From CAZRQL01 sp964602415 (GTDB lineage Bacteria > Bacteroidota > Bacteroidia > Cytophagales > Flammeovirgaceae), in NCBI GenBank assembly GCA_964602415.1, contig CAZRQL010000019.1, forward strand, positions 1 through 64,000: a stretch of 64,000 nucleotides of DNA, written 5' to 3'. The notes below the pieces were generated by a model. That model was given only the letters and a program-made list of their open reading frames with translations, did not search any database and was not told where the DNA came from. Below are positions 23,738-32,838 of the stretch, in pieces (position 1 is the first letter of the stretch; each line of letters starts with the position of its first letter). The position numbers were made by a program, and so were the translations under genes.

Positions 23738-24289
23738 ATGAATATGGACAAAGAGCAATGCTTTTATGTAGGTAAGTTGCTGAAAACTCACGGTTTGAAA
23801 GGAGAAATTTCTGTTTTTTTGGATGTGGACTATCCCGAAGAATACCAAGACATTGAAGAAATTTATATCCAGACTAAAAGAGGACTTATTTGCAAAGAAA
23901 TTGAAGGCGTTTACTTCTTTGAAAAAAAGATTGTGTTCAAATTCAAAGACATAGACAAAATAGAGCAGGCAGAGCCTTTGTTGGGTTGTGATTTATACTT
24001 GCCTTTGGAGTGGCTTCCCGAGCCGGAAGAAGGCGGCTTTTATTACCATGATGTGATTGGTTTTGAAGCAGTTGATGAAAAAATAGGCAGTTGGGGCAAA
24101 GTCGTTAATTTTTACGAAGGGGGGGCGCAAGACCTCATGGAAGTAGAGCACAAAGGCCATTTGGTGCTTGTGCCCTTGCACGACGACATTGTCAAACGAG
24201 CCGATTTGACTCAAAAAATACTCATTACTTGCCTGCCCGAAGGACTGTTGGAGGTGTACACACAAAGCGAAAAAGAGGAAAACAAATAA
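23738..24289 (+). CDS. rimM: Ribosome maturation factor RimM
   Basis: Binds S19 and promotes 16S rRNA head maturation. 183 aa from the ATG at 23738 (MNMDKEQCFYVGKLLKTHGLKGEISVF has the standard GK...HGLKGE opening); the frame to 23672 starts with TTG inside the divergent gene's start. The N-terminal beta-barrel is followed by the PRC-barrel domain (~residues 95-175: GFYYHDVIGFEAV...GKVVNFYEGGAQDLMEV...LVPLHDDIV). It is not next to rpsP or trmD. A second in-frame ATG six bases downstream (23744) is also possible. Confidence 0.93.
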   Translation: MNMDKEQCFYVGKLLKTHGLKGEISVFLDVDYPEEYQDIEEIYIQTKRGLICKEIEGVYFFEKKIVFKFKDIDKIEQAEPLLGCDLYLPLEWLPEPEEGGFYYHDVIGFEAVDEKIGSWGKVVNFYEGGAQDLMEVEHKGHLVLVPLHDDIVKRADLTQKILITCLPEGLLEVYTQSEKEENK

Positions 24290-24323
24290 CTTTGAAAAGA
24301 ATTTATTGGATAAAAAACAATTT

Positions 24324-24331
24324 TAATTTTG
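24324..24331 (+). promoter_or_regulatory. -7 box of purS
   Basis: TAATTTTG, 7 nt upstream of the purS ATG, implying a leader of only a few bases. A TTG lies 15 nt upstream of the box (24306-24308). Confidence 0.55.
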
Positions 24332-24338
24332 ATAATCA

Positions 24339-24590
24339 ATGAAATATAAAGCTGCCATAAACATTTCACCCCGCAAAGAACTTCTCGACCCACAAGGCAA
24401 GGCCGTCAAGTTGGGACTCAAAAACTTGGGAATAGAGTCCGTAGAGGATGCCAGAATCGGCAAATACATAGAGCTAACTGTGGATGCCTCAAGCCTTCAA
24501 GAGGCCGAGCAAGCCGTTCAAAAAGCCTGTGAAAAGCTGCTGGTAAACCCCATCATGGAATCATTTAGTTTTCAAATAATTGAGGCATAA
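24339..24590 (+). CDS. purS: Phosphoribosylformylglycinamidine synthase subunit PurS
   Basis: Small subunit of the three-part FGAM synthase (PurL-PurQ-PurS), fourth step of purine synthesis; it helps pass ammonia between PurQ and PurL. 83 aa, the usual length. Family pattern: KYKAAINISPRKELLDPQGKAV, the LKNLGIESVEDARIGKYIEL core, then the AEQAVQKACEKLLVNPIMESFSF end. purL and purQ are not in the window. Its stop codon touches the T-tract of the convergent SRP RNA gene. Confidence 0.95.
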   Translation: MKYKAAINISPRKELLDPQGKAVKLGLKNLGIESVEDARIGKYIELTVDASSLQEAEQAVQKACEKLLVNPIMESFSFQIIEA

Positions 24591-24596
24591 AAAAAA

Positions 24597-24680
24597 CAAG
24601 CCGGACTTGCCGCTACAACCACTTACCCTTGCTTCAGTCAAGTCCTGGGGGATTCGTAGGAGCATGCACTCCGACTTGCG
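24597..24680 (-). ncRNA. ffs: Signal recognition particle RNA (small bacterial type)
   Basis: On the minus strand the segment holds the SRP domain IV core: CCCCCAGG, then ACT, a tetraloop TGAC, then TGAAGC, AAGGG. It is the same length as the E. coli CCAGGTCC-GGAA-GGAAGC core, with a URRC-type loop (UGAC) in place of GNRA. The flanks CTACGA and TTGTAG pair to extend the helix. A TACTTTTG box lies just upstream and a run of T just downstream (24596-24589). The RNA guides Ffh to signal sequences. Ends are estimated. Confidence 0.72.
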
Positions 24681-24684
24681 GAGG

Positions 24685-24692
24685 CAAAAGTA
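24685..24692 (-). promoter_or_regulatory. -7 box of the SRP RNA gene
   Basis: TACTTTTG on the minus strand, placing the RNA start near 24680. A TTTG is found only 14 nt upstream of it, shorter than normal. Confidence 0.6.
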
Positions 24693-24744
24693 GAAAAAAA
24701 CAGTTGCAAAAAAAAAATTCACACATACTAAACTTCTCATTCAT

Positions 24745-25425
24745 CTATTGCTTGAAAAGTTGGCTTGCATTTTCGCCCAAAAAATTGATAAAGTTGTTTT
24801 GAATCAACTCACTGATTTCGAGTGCGGATAACTGCTTAATGCTTGCTGCTTGGGTGTAAATTTGCTCGATAGAGTACCCGCTGTCATCGGTTTCGAGCAA
24901 AATTCTGTCAGAAGGCATATTTTTAAAAAGATTGGCATTGGTAACCGAAAAAAGTCCTTTGCCAAAAGAAAAAAACAAGCCTTCGAGTTTGAGAAGTTGG
25001 TGGAGCATGCCTTCGCTGGCCTGAAAGCCATGCAAGAGCCAATTTTGCGTGCACTTGTTTTGCTTGCGCAATCGGTGTATTTCGTTGTAAGCCCTTACGC
25101 AGTGGATGATAAGGGGCTTTCTGAGCATTTCAGACGCAACTATGTGCTCTTGAAATACGGTATGCTGCACAGACAAAGGCGTGGCAATAGCCCTATCCAA
25201 TCCCGCTTCTCCAATGCAGACAACCGCTTGACTGCGAGCAAGTTTAGGCAAATTTTTGAGCATATTTTCACTGTCTTGGTCAATATCCCAAGGGTGCAAA
25301 CCCAAAGAGGTAATGCTTTGGGTTAAATCTGTAGATTGAAAAACTTCCTTTGCCAACCTGAAATTTTGGATGGATAAATCGGCCTGTGAGCGTCTATTGT
25401 GTGTGTGGCAGTCTATAAGTTTCAT
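24745..25425 (-). CDS. TatD-family metal-dependent hydrolase
   Basis: Cytoplasmic TIM-barrel hydrolase (TatD family enzymes act on DNA 3' ends or D-aminoacyl-tRNA). 226 aa, shorter than the typical ~255. Metal ligands are in order: HTH near residue 7-9, E in CIGEAGLD, H in LIIHCVRA, H in WLLHGFQ, D in LLETDDSG. The spacing suggests a compact variant missing some peripheral helices. It lies downstream of citrate synthase's divergent promoter region and upstream of the SRP RNA on the same strand; the ~170 bp before it hold no clear promoter. Confidence 0.85.
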   Translation of the reverse strand: MKLIDCHTHNRRSQADLSIQNFRLAKEVFQSTDLTQSITSLGLHPWDIDQDSENMLKNLPKLARSQAVVCIGEAGLDRAIATPLSVQHTVFQEHIVASEMLRKPLIIHCVRAYNEIHRLRKQNKCTQNWLLHGFQASEGMLHQLLKLEGLFFSFGKGLFSVTNANLFKNMPSDRILLETDDSGYSIEQIYTQAASIKQLSALEISELIQNNFINFLGENASQLFKQ

Positions 25426-25595
25426 AAATTAATGATAAAAGCCTTTGTTTTTTTGATGATGCAATCGTTTTTTGCTTGTTAAAATTGAAACCAAGAATCA
25501 GATTATCTCTTATATTGCAGACGAAAAAAATATGACTTTTTACAAATAAATAGCATCCAATCATTTACGTTCTTAAATCCTAAACAATCCATATC

Positions 25596-26885
25596 ATGTC
25601 AAATTCCTTTGCTGAACTGCACTATGAGGGCAAAAGTTACCAAATCCCTGTCATTGAGGGAACAGAAGGCGAAAAAGCCCTTGATATCAAGAAACTACGA
25701 GACGAAAGCGGACTCGTTACTCTTGATTTTGGTTTCAAAAACACAGGGAGCACCACCAGTGCCATTACTTTTTTGGATGGCGAACAAGGTATTTTGCGCC
25801 ATAGAGGGTATTCCATAGAAGATTTGGCAGAGCATGCCGAATTTTTGGAAGTAGCCTACTTGCTCATTTATGGCGAGCTACCCAAAAAAGACACTTATGA
25901 GCAGTTTAAGCGCAAGGTGAGCATCCACACCCTGATTCACGAAGACACCCGCAAAATTTTTGATGGCTTCCCTGCTTCTTCTCATCCTATGGGTGTGCTG
26001 GCATCTTTGGTTTGTTCGCTTACAGCCTTCTATCCCAAGTCTTTAGACCCCAACCTAAACCCCGAAGAAGTCAACGACACCATCGTCAGGCTGTTGGCCA
26101 AAATGCCTACTTTGGCCGCTTGGGCGTACAAAAATGAGATGGGACACCCCCTAAACTACCCCCAAAACCATCTTGACTACTGCGCCAACTTTTTGTACAT
26201 GATGTTCTCGCTGCCTACCGAAGAGTACCAAATCAATCCTGTAGTGGCAGATGCTTTGAACAAACTCTTAATCTTACATGCCGACCACGAACAAAACTGC
26301 TCGGCTTCTACGGTGAGAGTGGTAGGTTCGTCTCAAGCCAGTTTGTACTCCTCTATTGCAGCGGGAATTTGCGCACTCTGGGGGCCTCTGCACGGAGGAG
26401 CCAACCAAGAAGTCATGGAAATGCTCCAACAAATCCAAAATGACGGTGGAAACGTCCAAAAGTACATAGACAAAGCCAAAGACAAAAACGACAGCTTCCG
26501 TCTGATGGGATTTGGACACCGCGTGTACAAAAATTTTGACCCACGTGCCCGAATCATCAAAAAAGCCTGCGACAACGTACTTAACAACTTGGGAGTCAAT
26601 GACCCACTGCTTGAAATAGCCAAAAAACTCGAAGAAGCCGCTTTGGTGGATTCTTACTTTGTAGAGCGCAAACTGTACCCCAATGTAGATTTCTACTCAG
26701 GTATCATCTACCGCGCCATCGGCATACCTACCGAAATGTTTACCGTGATGTTTGCTTTGGGAAGGCTGCCCGGCTGGATTGCGCAATGGAAAGAGATGCG
26801 CGAAAAAAATGAGCCTATCAGCCGCCCAAGACAAATTTATGTAGGCCATGTACATAGACCATACGTCAAAATAGAAGATAGATAA
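25596..26885 (+). CDS. gltA: Citrate synthase
   Basis: Condenses oxaloacetate and acetyl-CoA, entry step of the TCA cycle. 429 aa, the length of the large hexameric bacterial type. Family motifs: GILRHRGYSIEDLA, ILHADHEQNCSASTVR with the oxaloacetate-binding His, GPLHGGANQEVMEML, MGFGHRVYKNFDPRARI with the catalytic His, and PNVDFYSGIIYRAIG with the catalytic Asp. A terminator follows, shared with the convergent dnaG end. No TAnnTTTG box is obvious in the 170 bp upstream. Confidence 0.97.
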   Translation: MSNSFAELHYEGKSYQIPVIEGTEGEKALDIKKLRDESGLVTLDFGFKNTGSTTSAITFLDGEQGILRHRGYSIEDLAEHAEFLEVAYLLIYGELPKKDTYEQFKRKVSIHTLIHEDTRKIFDGFPASSHPMGVLASLVCSLTAFYPKSLDPNLNPEEVNDTIVRLLAKMPTLAAWAYKNEMGHPLNYPQNHLDYCANFLYMMFSLPTEEYQINPVVADALNKLLILHADHEQNCSASTVRVVGSSQASLYSSIAAGICALWGPLHGGANQEVMEMLQQIQNDGGNVQKYIDKAKDKNDSFRLMGFGHRVYKNFDPRARIIKKACDNVLNNLGVNDPLLEIAKKLEEAALVDSYFVERKLYPNVDFYSGIIYRAIGIPTEMFTVMFALGRLPGWIAQWKEMREKNEPISRPRQIYVGHVHRPYVKIEDR

Positions 26886-26896
26886 AACTACAAAAG

Positions 26897-26925
26897 CAGC
26901 AATCCAACCGGTTGCTGTTTTTTTT
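26897..26925. terminator. Terminator after citrate synthase
   Basis: Stem CAGCAA-T-CC / GG-TTGCTG with one bulged T (26897-26905 with 26910-26917), loop AACC, then eight T. The T-tract overlaps the stop codon of the convergent dnaG (26924). Confidence 0.8.
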
Positions 26926-28843
26926 ATCCCAGTACGATACCAAGCATCTGAGCCAACTCCATCCTTTGACGGATGATGAGTTGGTATTTTTGTATCAAGT
27001 TGTCAAGCAAGGGGGCATCTGAGGAAGTCTCCTGCTGTCCTATCATGTCCGTAAGCTCGTAGCAAAGCCGCTCAACATACCGAAATTTCAGATGCAACAT
27101 ATTAGAGTACAACACTTTGTCTATTTGTTCGTCATAATTTGGTGCGTGAATTTGGTGTTTTTCCATCCAGTTGAGACTTGGGCGGGGCAGGTCTGCCAAC
27201 AGAGAGGCTACGGTATCTATTAGCTCTTGAGGAGCGAGGTGAATGGCCTCTTTGGGCGAGGGAAATGGATCGTTGGGGTGCAACTGCCGGTAGGTGTCCA
27301 ATATTTTCTCAAAGCCTTTAGTGCTGAATTTCAATTCTCTGGCCTCTTGTAGCATATAATCAGAGAGCCGTCCTTTCTCCCCCAAAGCCACCCCGCCATA
27401 AAGTATCAAAATCCTGAGAAATTCTTTTTCAGAAGCCGAAAGCGGAGAAATATTTATTCTCTCAACCAATTGAGCGTCTGTATCGCTCGGAAGGCTGTCG
27501 GCTGGGATTTGGTCAGTGGGCTGAAATTTGGGCTTGTGGATGGCAAGCAACGCTCCATTGACGGCCTGATAGAGTTCTTCTTCGCGCAAATGCAGTCTCT
27601 GGGAGGCTATTTTTGTGTAGGCTTCGCGTTTGAGCGAATCGGGAATTTTGGCAATGCTGTCGGCGACTTCTTGCACCAGTGCCGCCCGCTTGAGCGGGTC
27701 GTCTTGAGCCTGCTTACCCAACAAATTGGCTTTGAAAAAAATAAAATCTTGAGCATTTTCGGTTACATAACTCCTAAAAGCCGAAGCACCGTTTTTCTTG
27801 ATATAGCTATCGGGGTCTTCGCCATCGGGAAAGAGCACCACTTTGGCATCCATACCGCCCTCCAAAATCAAATCCATTCCCCTGAGTGCTGCTTTTATAC
27901 CCGCATCATCGCCGTCGTAGAGTACGGTAATATGAGGGGATAATTTACGCATGGCCTTTATCTGGCTCATAGTCAAAGAAGTACCCGCCGAAGCGACCGT
28001 ATTGACCAAACCCGCCTGCACCGAAGCAATCACATCGAGATAACCCTCTGTTAGATAGACATTTTCAGACTTTCTGATGGCTGATTTGGCTTCAAAGAGG
28101 CCATATAGTGTTTGCGATTTGTCGTAAATGAGCGTTTCGGGAGAGTTTAAGTATTTAGGCTTGTCGTCGCGCTTCAAAGTACGTGCACCAAAAGCCACCA
28201 CCCGACCCGTAATATCGTGGATGGGAAACATCACCCGCCCCCTAAAACGGTCATACACACGGCCTTGCTCATTTTCACTGAGAAGCCCTGCCAGCTTGAG
28301 CACCTCAACGCTAAAACCGCTTTTTTGTGCCTCGTTGAGCAAACTGTCCCAAGAGTCAGGACTATAGCCCAACCCAAACGTGCGAATCGTCTCTTCGTTG
28401 AGACCGCGCTCTTTAAAATAACTCAAGCCTATCCCGCGCCCTTCTTCGCTTTGCCAGAGTTGCTGTTCATAGAATTTTTTGGCAAAACTCATCACCACGT
28501 ACAGACTTTCTTTTTGCAGGTTTTGCTGGATTTCTTGCGGACTTTCTGCTTGACTCACTATCTCGATATGGTACTTGTCCGCGAGTTTTTGTAGGGCTTC
28601 GACGTAGCTTATCTTGTTGATTTCCATTACAAACTTGACCGAATCGCCGGCCTTGCCGCAGCCAAAACACTTAAATATGCCTTTAACAGCCGAAACAGAA
28701 AAAGAGGGGCTGCGCTCATCGTGAAATGGACAGCAAGCCCAATAGTTTTGGCCGCGCTTCTTGAGAGCCAAATAGTCCTCAACCACTTCCACAATATCAG
28801 CGGCTTGCTCTATGGCTCTAATGGTTTGCTCAGGTATGCGCAT
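26924..28843 (-). CDS. dnaG: DNA primase DnaG
   Basis: Makes RNA primers at the replication fork. 639 aa. N-terminal CHC2 zinc domain (CCPFHDERSPSFSV...GIFKCFGC), primase core (FKERGLNEETIRTFGLGY, GRVMFPIHDITGRVVAFGAR), TOPRIM with YLTEGYLDVI and LYDGDDAGIKAALRG, then a less conserved C-terminal helicase-binding region. The start MRIPEQTI is standard. A TAACTTTG box sits only 5 nt upstream of the ATG, so the mRNA may be leaderless. The rpsU-dnaG-rpoD order of other phyla is not present. Confidence 0.97.
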   Translation of the reverse strand: MRIPEQTIRAIEQAADIVEVVEDYLALKKRGQNYWACCPFHDERSPSFSVSAVKGIFKCFGCGKAGDSVKFVMEINKISYVEALQKLADKYHIEIVSQAESPQEIQQNLQKESLYVVMSFAKKFYEQQLWQSEEGRGIGLSYFKERGLNEETIRTFGLGYSPDSWDSLLNEAQKSGFSVEVLKLAGLLSENEQGRVYDRFRGRVMFPIHDITGRVVAFGARTLKRDDKPKYLNSPETLIYDKSQTLYGLFEAKSAIRKSENVYLTEGYLDVIASVQAGLVNTVASAGTSLTMSQIKAMRKLSPHITVLYDGDDAGIKAALRGMDLILEGGMDAKVVLFPDGEDPDSYIKKNGASAFRSYVTENAQDFIFFKANLLGKQAQDDPLKRAALVQEVADSIAKIPDSLKREAYTKIASQRLHLREEELYQAVNGALLAIHKPKFQPTDQIPADSLPSDTDAQLVERINISPLSASEKEFLRILILYGGVALGEKGRLSDYMLQEARELKFSTKGFEKILDTYRQLHPNDPFPSPKEAIHLAPQELIDTVASLLADLPRPSLNWMEKHQIHAPNYDEQIDKVLYSNMLHLKFRYVERLCYELTDMIGQQETSSDAPLLDNLIQKYQLIIRQRMELAQMLGIVLG

Positions 28844-28848
28844 ATATG

Positions 28849-28856
28849 CAAAGTTA
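28849..28856 (-). promoter_or_regulatory. -7 box of dnaG
   Basis: TAACTTTG on the minus strand, 5 nt from the start codon. A weak TTTT lies 21 nt upstream. Confidence 0.55.
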
Positions 28857-28889
28857 TGGCTAAATTAAATTAATCGGAAAACTTTCGCG

Positions 28890-28905
28890 GCAAGCCCCTG
28901 CTTGC
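28890..28905. other. Intergenic hairpin after the AsmA-like gene
   Basis: Perfect 6-bp stem GCAAGC/GCTTGC with loop CCCT, 25 bp after the stop of the giant gene. No T-tract, so only a weak terminator candidate. Confidence 0.4.
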
Positions 28906-28929
28906 AACACCAAAAACCAACCCATCAGT

Positions 28930-31900
28930 TTACTTTTTGCGTGCTCTTTTTCTCAATTCAGAACGGCGCAGACGATTTTCTTTTATCTCTTTGAAGAAGA
29001 GTTGCACCGACAACGGCGGCTTATATTTGGAAGGCATCCCAACAGAAGTCTTTACGCCCTCCAAAAGCGAGCGAACCCAATAACTCACAAATGAGCGGGA
29101 GGTATCGCGTTGAAAATATATCCTGCCTTGCCTGATAAATAAAAATCTGGGATTTTTATTTTTTAAAATGGTATTGGCCAATAAATTGAACATTGCATCG
29201 TCGGCGCGAACTTTATTCTTTTTGGGGTCTATACGCTGAATGTGCAGTTTGTCATAAATGGCCGTGAGTTGCCCAAAAGAATGGTTCTTATTGGCAGTAA
29301 AATCAAAATTAACTTCACTGCAAAGTGCTTTTTCTTTTATTTTAAAAGACAATCCAGGCGTTAATATCGAATTAAAAGACTCAGGAGAAATAAAAGAGAT
29401 TTTGCCTCCTACGAAGTGCTTAAACAATGTATCTTGCAAATCCATGACTACCGCAACTTCGGTGTAACCTTCGCCCTGCAAAAAACCACTCAACTGAAAA
29501 GTAACAATATTAGGGCTTATGTTATCAACTTGGTAAGCCTCCAATCGGGTGTCTTCAAACTCCACAAAACCTATGCTATCAGTGAGAAAAAACATTTTTT
29601 CATACCTGATTTTGCCGCTTCGTACCCAAAAAGTATCTAATTTAAATTTAGGACGGATATTTAAAATAATTTCTTGCAACAAAGGCTTGCGAACCAAAGA
29701 TCGACGTTTTATTTCATCGGAATAAATAGTCGCTTTTAAATCCCCAATTTCAAACCGCTTGGCAATAACAGTGCCTTCTTGAAGCCATTTTTGGGGTGAA
29801 AACCTCCTCAAAGCAATATTTTCTGCTTTTATTTCTATTCTATTGTCATTTTGAGATAAAAATGGATAAACCTCAGACTCATATTCAGGCTCCAATCTTG
29901 CCTGTTGAACCTTGCATGTCGAATCTAAAGAGCGATAACTCCAATTTATTAGTTTTAATTTTGATGAAATATGGGGTATCTCTATCTCATAATCCTTGCC
30001 CCAAATACTAAATTGACGCGAATCCAAAAGCCTTTGCGGCTCGTTTTCTTTAATCAATAAATCTTTTACATCGAGGTTTAATCCCCGAAAACTATGAAAA
30101 ACCGTATCACGCCAAGTTATCATGCCATTTTTCATTGAAATTTGTTTCAATGAAACCATCAAAAGAGAAGGCGAAATAAAAGAATAAAAATCATAAAATT
30201 TAGGCACAACCGCTTTCTGCAAGCGATTTGAGGAAAACTCAGGATTCAAAACATAAAGACTATCGGCAAGCAATTTTTTAGCCCCTAAACTGTCAAATAA
30301 AAAACCGTTCAAATAAATTTTATTTGCATAAAAAGAAAAATTTTGACTTTTTAAATAAGGCTTATTCACTTTTACTAATCCGGTGTATTGATTAAAATAC
30401 AAAGAATCCCCGCCCATTTTTGTATCAGGAAATTCAAACTCCCAACGCTTAGAGCGAATGTATCCATGAGTGAAATTGAGATTGGAATCATTTTTTCGCA
30501 ATGAATCAATTTTAATATCGGTATCAAGCGCGCAAAGTTGATTATTGCCCCACTTTAACCTGACTTTGGCCTTTTGGAATCTTATGCTCGAAATATCAAT
30601 AAACTTAAACGGCAAAGGCGGTTTCATGCCTCTACTGTCTTCTAAAGTCCAGTCAAAATCCGAATCAACAATATAGGCCTGTCTGATTTTTATCAGGCTA
30701 TCGCTAAAAAATTTTGAATAATCAATCCCTGAAAGATTCAAGTTTCTTACAGTAATTTTATCGTATTTTTTGCTTGACACAAAAACTTTATGCAATCTAA
30801 GAGCAGAATCTCCGGGAAAAATATCCATTTCTCTAATTAAAATATGGATATTTTTATCTTTGTAAGCCACATTTTTTGTTTTTGCAAATCCTTTTTTTGC
30901 ATTAAATACAAGTTTTTTTTCTAAAAGTTTTATTGAATCCAAGTCCATGTCTTCAAGTACGACCTCTAAATCCGGCAAAATGATTGCAGTTGCTGAATCG
31001 GTGTCATCAGAATAATAACTTATTTTAGACTGCGCAAACCGAATATAAGAAATATGAAATTTATTAAGGTAATCGAATAAGTTTTTTTCATTGGAATCTG
31101 CTTCTACAACAAAACGGCGATAAATGGAATCTATTTTAGGAAATTTAATCTTCACTCCCGCACTTTGATTCAGAAAATCTGCATCAACTCCTGCCAATAA
31201 CATAGTATCAACAAGAAAACTTTTATCATGTATTAATTTCTTGATATCAAAACCCTTAACAGTAAACTTAGGAACTCTGATATCATATTGTTTTATTTGG
31301 GGATTAAAAAAAGTAGGAAAAAAACCCAAATTCTCGATTTCAATTTCATCCCTTATGTATCTAATGTTTTTTAACTGAAAAACATGGACACTATCGGTAT
31401 GTCTTACAAATAAATTGTTTAAAGAAAAATCTATCTCACTGAAAAAAAACAGCTTCTCTGCGTCTTGATAGCTTGACTTATAGATTTGAAACCGTTTCCC
31501 GAAAAAATTAAAATTTTGCAAACCCAACAACAGCGACGTGTCTAACCTAACACGGTAAGAATGGAGTCTGGCATTATTGATTTGAACTCTTTCTATTTGT
31601 ACAATTTTAAAATAATCTAATGCTATGTTTTCTATTTCCTTAAGTCCCAAAGTCAATGTATCTTGTCCTTTCAACCGCCAAAATTTTGCATCAGGAGATT
31701 CTATTCTCAGATTTTGAAGTATAAATTTGTTCTCTTTAATCAAAGACTTGCTATCAAATCCTAAAAATTGAACTTCCGAAGCATAAACGTCATAATCCAA
31801 AATTTTTTTCGATTTACTTTTTAAAGAAAATTGATTCATCATAAATCCCTTACGAAGTCCTAATATGCTTAAATGATGAATGTTTCCTATTGCTTTGTCG

Positions 31901-32838
31901 TCAAAACTCAAACTCTCTACCAGTCCGCTCACATCCTTAATCCAATCAATGGGATGCAAATCAATACTTTTTTTGTTTAAAGACAGTTCAGTAATATAAA
32001 ATTTGGCATCTGTAAGTTGTAACTTAGGAGAGTGAAAACAAAAAGAATCAACTAAAATTTTACCAATCCAAATACTATCAAGTGGAAAATTTCGGTACAC
32101 TGCACGAGTTGAACCAATGTGTACCGAACTTTTAAAAAATAAGCTATCACAAAATAAGCTCCGCTTTAAAATCAATTTTTCAAAATCAATGTTTGAAAAA
32201 CTTATTTCTTTCAAATTCAAAAACTCATTCATCAAAGAATTGACGAATAAAGTATCTTTTAAAGTATTTAGATATATACCTCTTACCTTAATCCCAGAAT
32301 CAGCCTCAAAATATGATACCGATAGCTGAAAATTGTCTGCAAAAATAAATTTTTGATATTCGTCTAAATTTTTGGATGCTCTAAACTGAACATTTGATGC
32401 ACTAAATCGGGGATTAGAAACCGTTTGAGCTTCCACAATCAAGGAATCAAAATCAATTGCCCTGATTTTGTCTAAAAAATCATCCGCTTTGATGCTTTGC
32501 TTCTTAATACTTTTAAAGAATAAGTCGCTTATTTTTATTTTTTTTGCTTTAAACTGATTTTTGTACAAATAAAACCAATCAATATTTTCAAGACTCAAAA
32601 CAAAACTCAGCTCTACACTGTCATCTTTGTATTTTATGGGCTTAAAATAGGCTTTGTTTTCCCACATATTGACGCTGACCAAACCCAACTCCAAATGCTG
32701 ATTTTTTTGTATCAAAATAGTTTTAAAAAAATAGCCTACTAAGGTTTGATGAAAAAAATAAAAGCATACCAGCAATAAAATAACTGCTGCAAAAATATTT
32801 CTTTTACGATTGTTATGATTCTTTGGTGGCTTGTCTAT
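28930..32838 (-). CDS. Giant AsmA/TamB-like envelope protein
   Basis: Protein of about 1300 aa: a short basic N-terminus, one hydrophobic anchor (IFAAVILLLVCFYFFH), then a very long run of alternating beta strands and short loops, ending basic (RLRRSELRKRARKK). This is the layout of AsmA/TamB/YhdP proteins, which span the periplasm as a beta-groove and move phospholipid; assignment is by architecture. No ATG or GTG exists before the anchor. The first TTG (32775) would cut into the membrane helix. Reading from an ATA at 32838 gives (M)DKPPKNHNNRKRN plus the full helix and overlaps the upstream stop as ATAG. I use that start, with doubt. Downstream of the S8 protease gene. Confidence 0.75.
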   Translation of the reverse strand: MDKPPKNHNNRKRNIFAAVILLLVCFYFFHQTLVGYFFKTILIQKNQHLELGLVSVNMWENKAYFKPIKYKDDSVELSFVLSLENIDWFYLYKNQFKAKKIKISDLFFKSIKKQSIKADDFLDKIRAIDFDSLIVEAQTVSNPRFSASNVQFRASKNLDEYQKFIFADNFQLSVSYFEADSGIKVRGIYLNTLKDTLFVNSLMNEFLNLKEISFSNIDFEKLILKRSLFCDSLFFKSSVHIGSTRAVYRNFPLDSIWIGKILVDSFCFHSPKLQLTDAKFYITELSLNKKSIDLHPIDWIKDVSGLVESLSFDDKAIGNIHHLSILGLRKGFMMNQFSLKSKSKKILDYDVYASEVQFLGFDSKSLIKENKFILQNLRIESPDAKFWRLKGQDTLTLGLKEIENIALDYFKIVQIERVQINNARLHSYRVRLDTSLLLGLQNFNFFGKRFQIYKSSYQDAEKLFFFSEIDFSLNNLFVRHTDSVHVFQLKNIRYIRDEIEIENLGFFPTFFNPQIKQYDIRVPKFTVKGFDIKKLIHDKSFLVDTMLLAGVDADFLNQSAGVKIKFPKIDSIYRRFVVEADSNEKNLFDYLNKFHISYIRFAQSKISYYSDDTDSATAIILPDLEVVLEDMDLDSIKLLEKKLVFNAKKGFAKTKNVAYKDKNIHILIREMDIFPGDSALRLHKVFVSSKKYDKITVRNLNLSGIDYSKFFSDSLIKIRQAYIVDSDFDWTLEDSRGMKPPLPFKFIDISSIRFQKAKVRLKWGNNQLCALDTDIKIDSLRKNDSNLNFTHGYIRSKRWEFEFPDTKMGGDSLYFNQYTGLVKVNKPYLKSQNFSFYANKIYLNGFLFDSLGAKKLLADSLYVLNPEFSSNRLQKAVVPKFYDFYSFISPSLLMVSLKQISMKNGMITWRDTVFHSFRGLNLDVKDLLIKENEPQRLLDSRQFSIWGKDYEIEIPHISSKLKLINWSYRSLDSTCKVQQARLEPEYESEVYPFLSQNDNRIEIKAENIALRRFSPQKWLQEGTVIAKRFEIGDLKATIYSDEIKRRSLVRKPLLQEIILNIRPKFKLDTFWVRSGKIRYEKMFFLTDSIGFVEFEDTRLEAYQVDNISPNIVTFQLSGFLQGEGYTEVAVVMDLQDTLFKHFVGGKISFISPESFNSILTPGLSFKIKEKALCSEVNFDFTANKNHSFGQLTAIYDKLHIQRIDPKKNKVRADDAMFNLLANTILKNKNPRFLFIRQGRIYFQRDTSRSFVSYWVRSLLEGVKTSVGMPSKYKPPLSVQLFFKEIKENRLRRSELRKRARKK

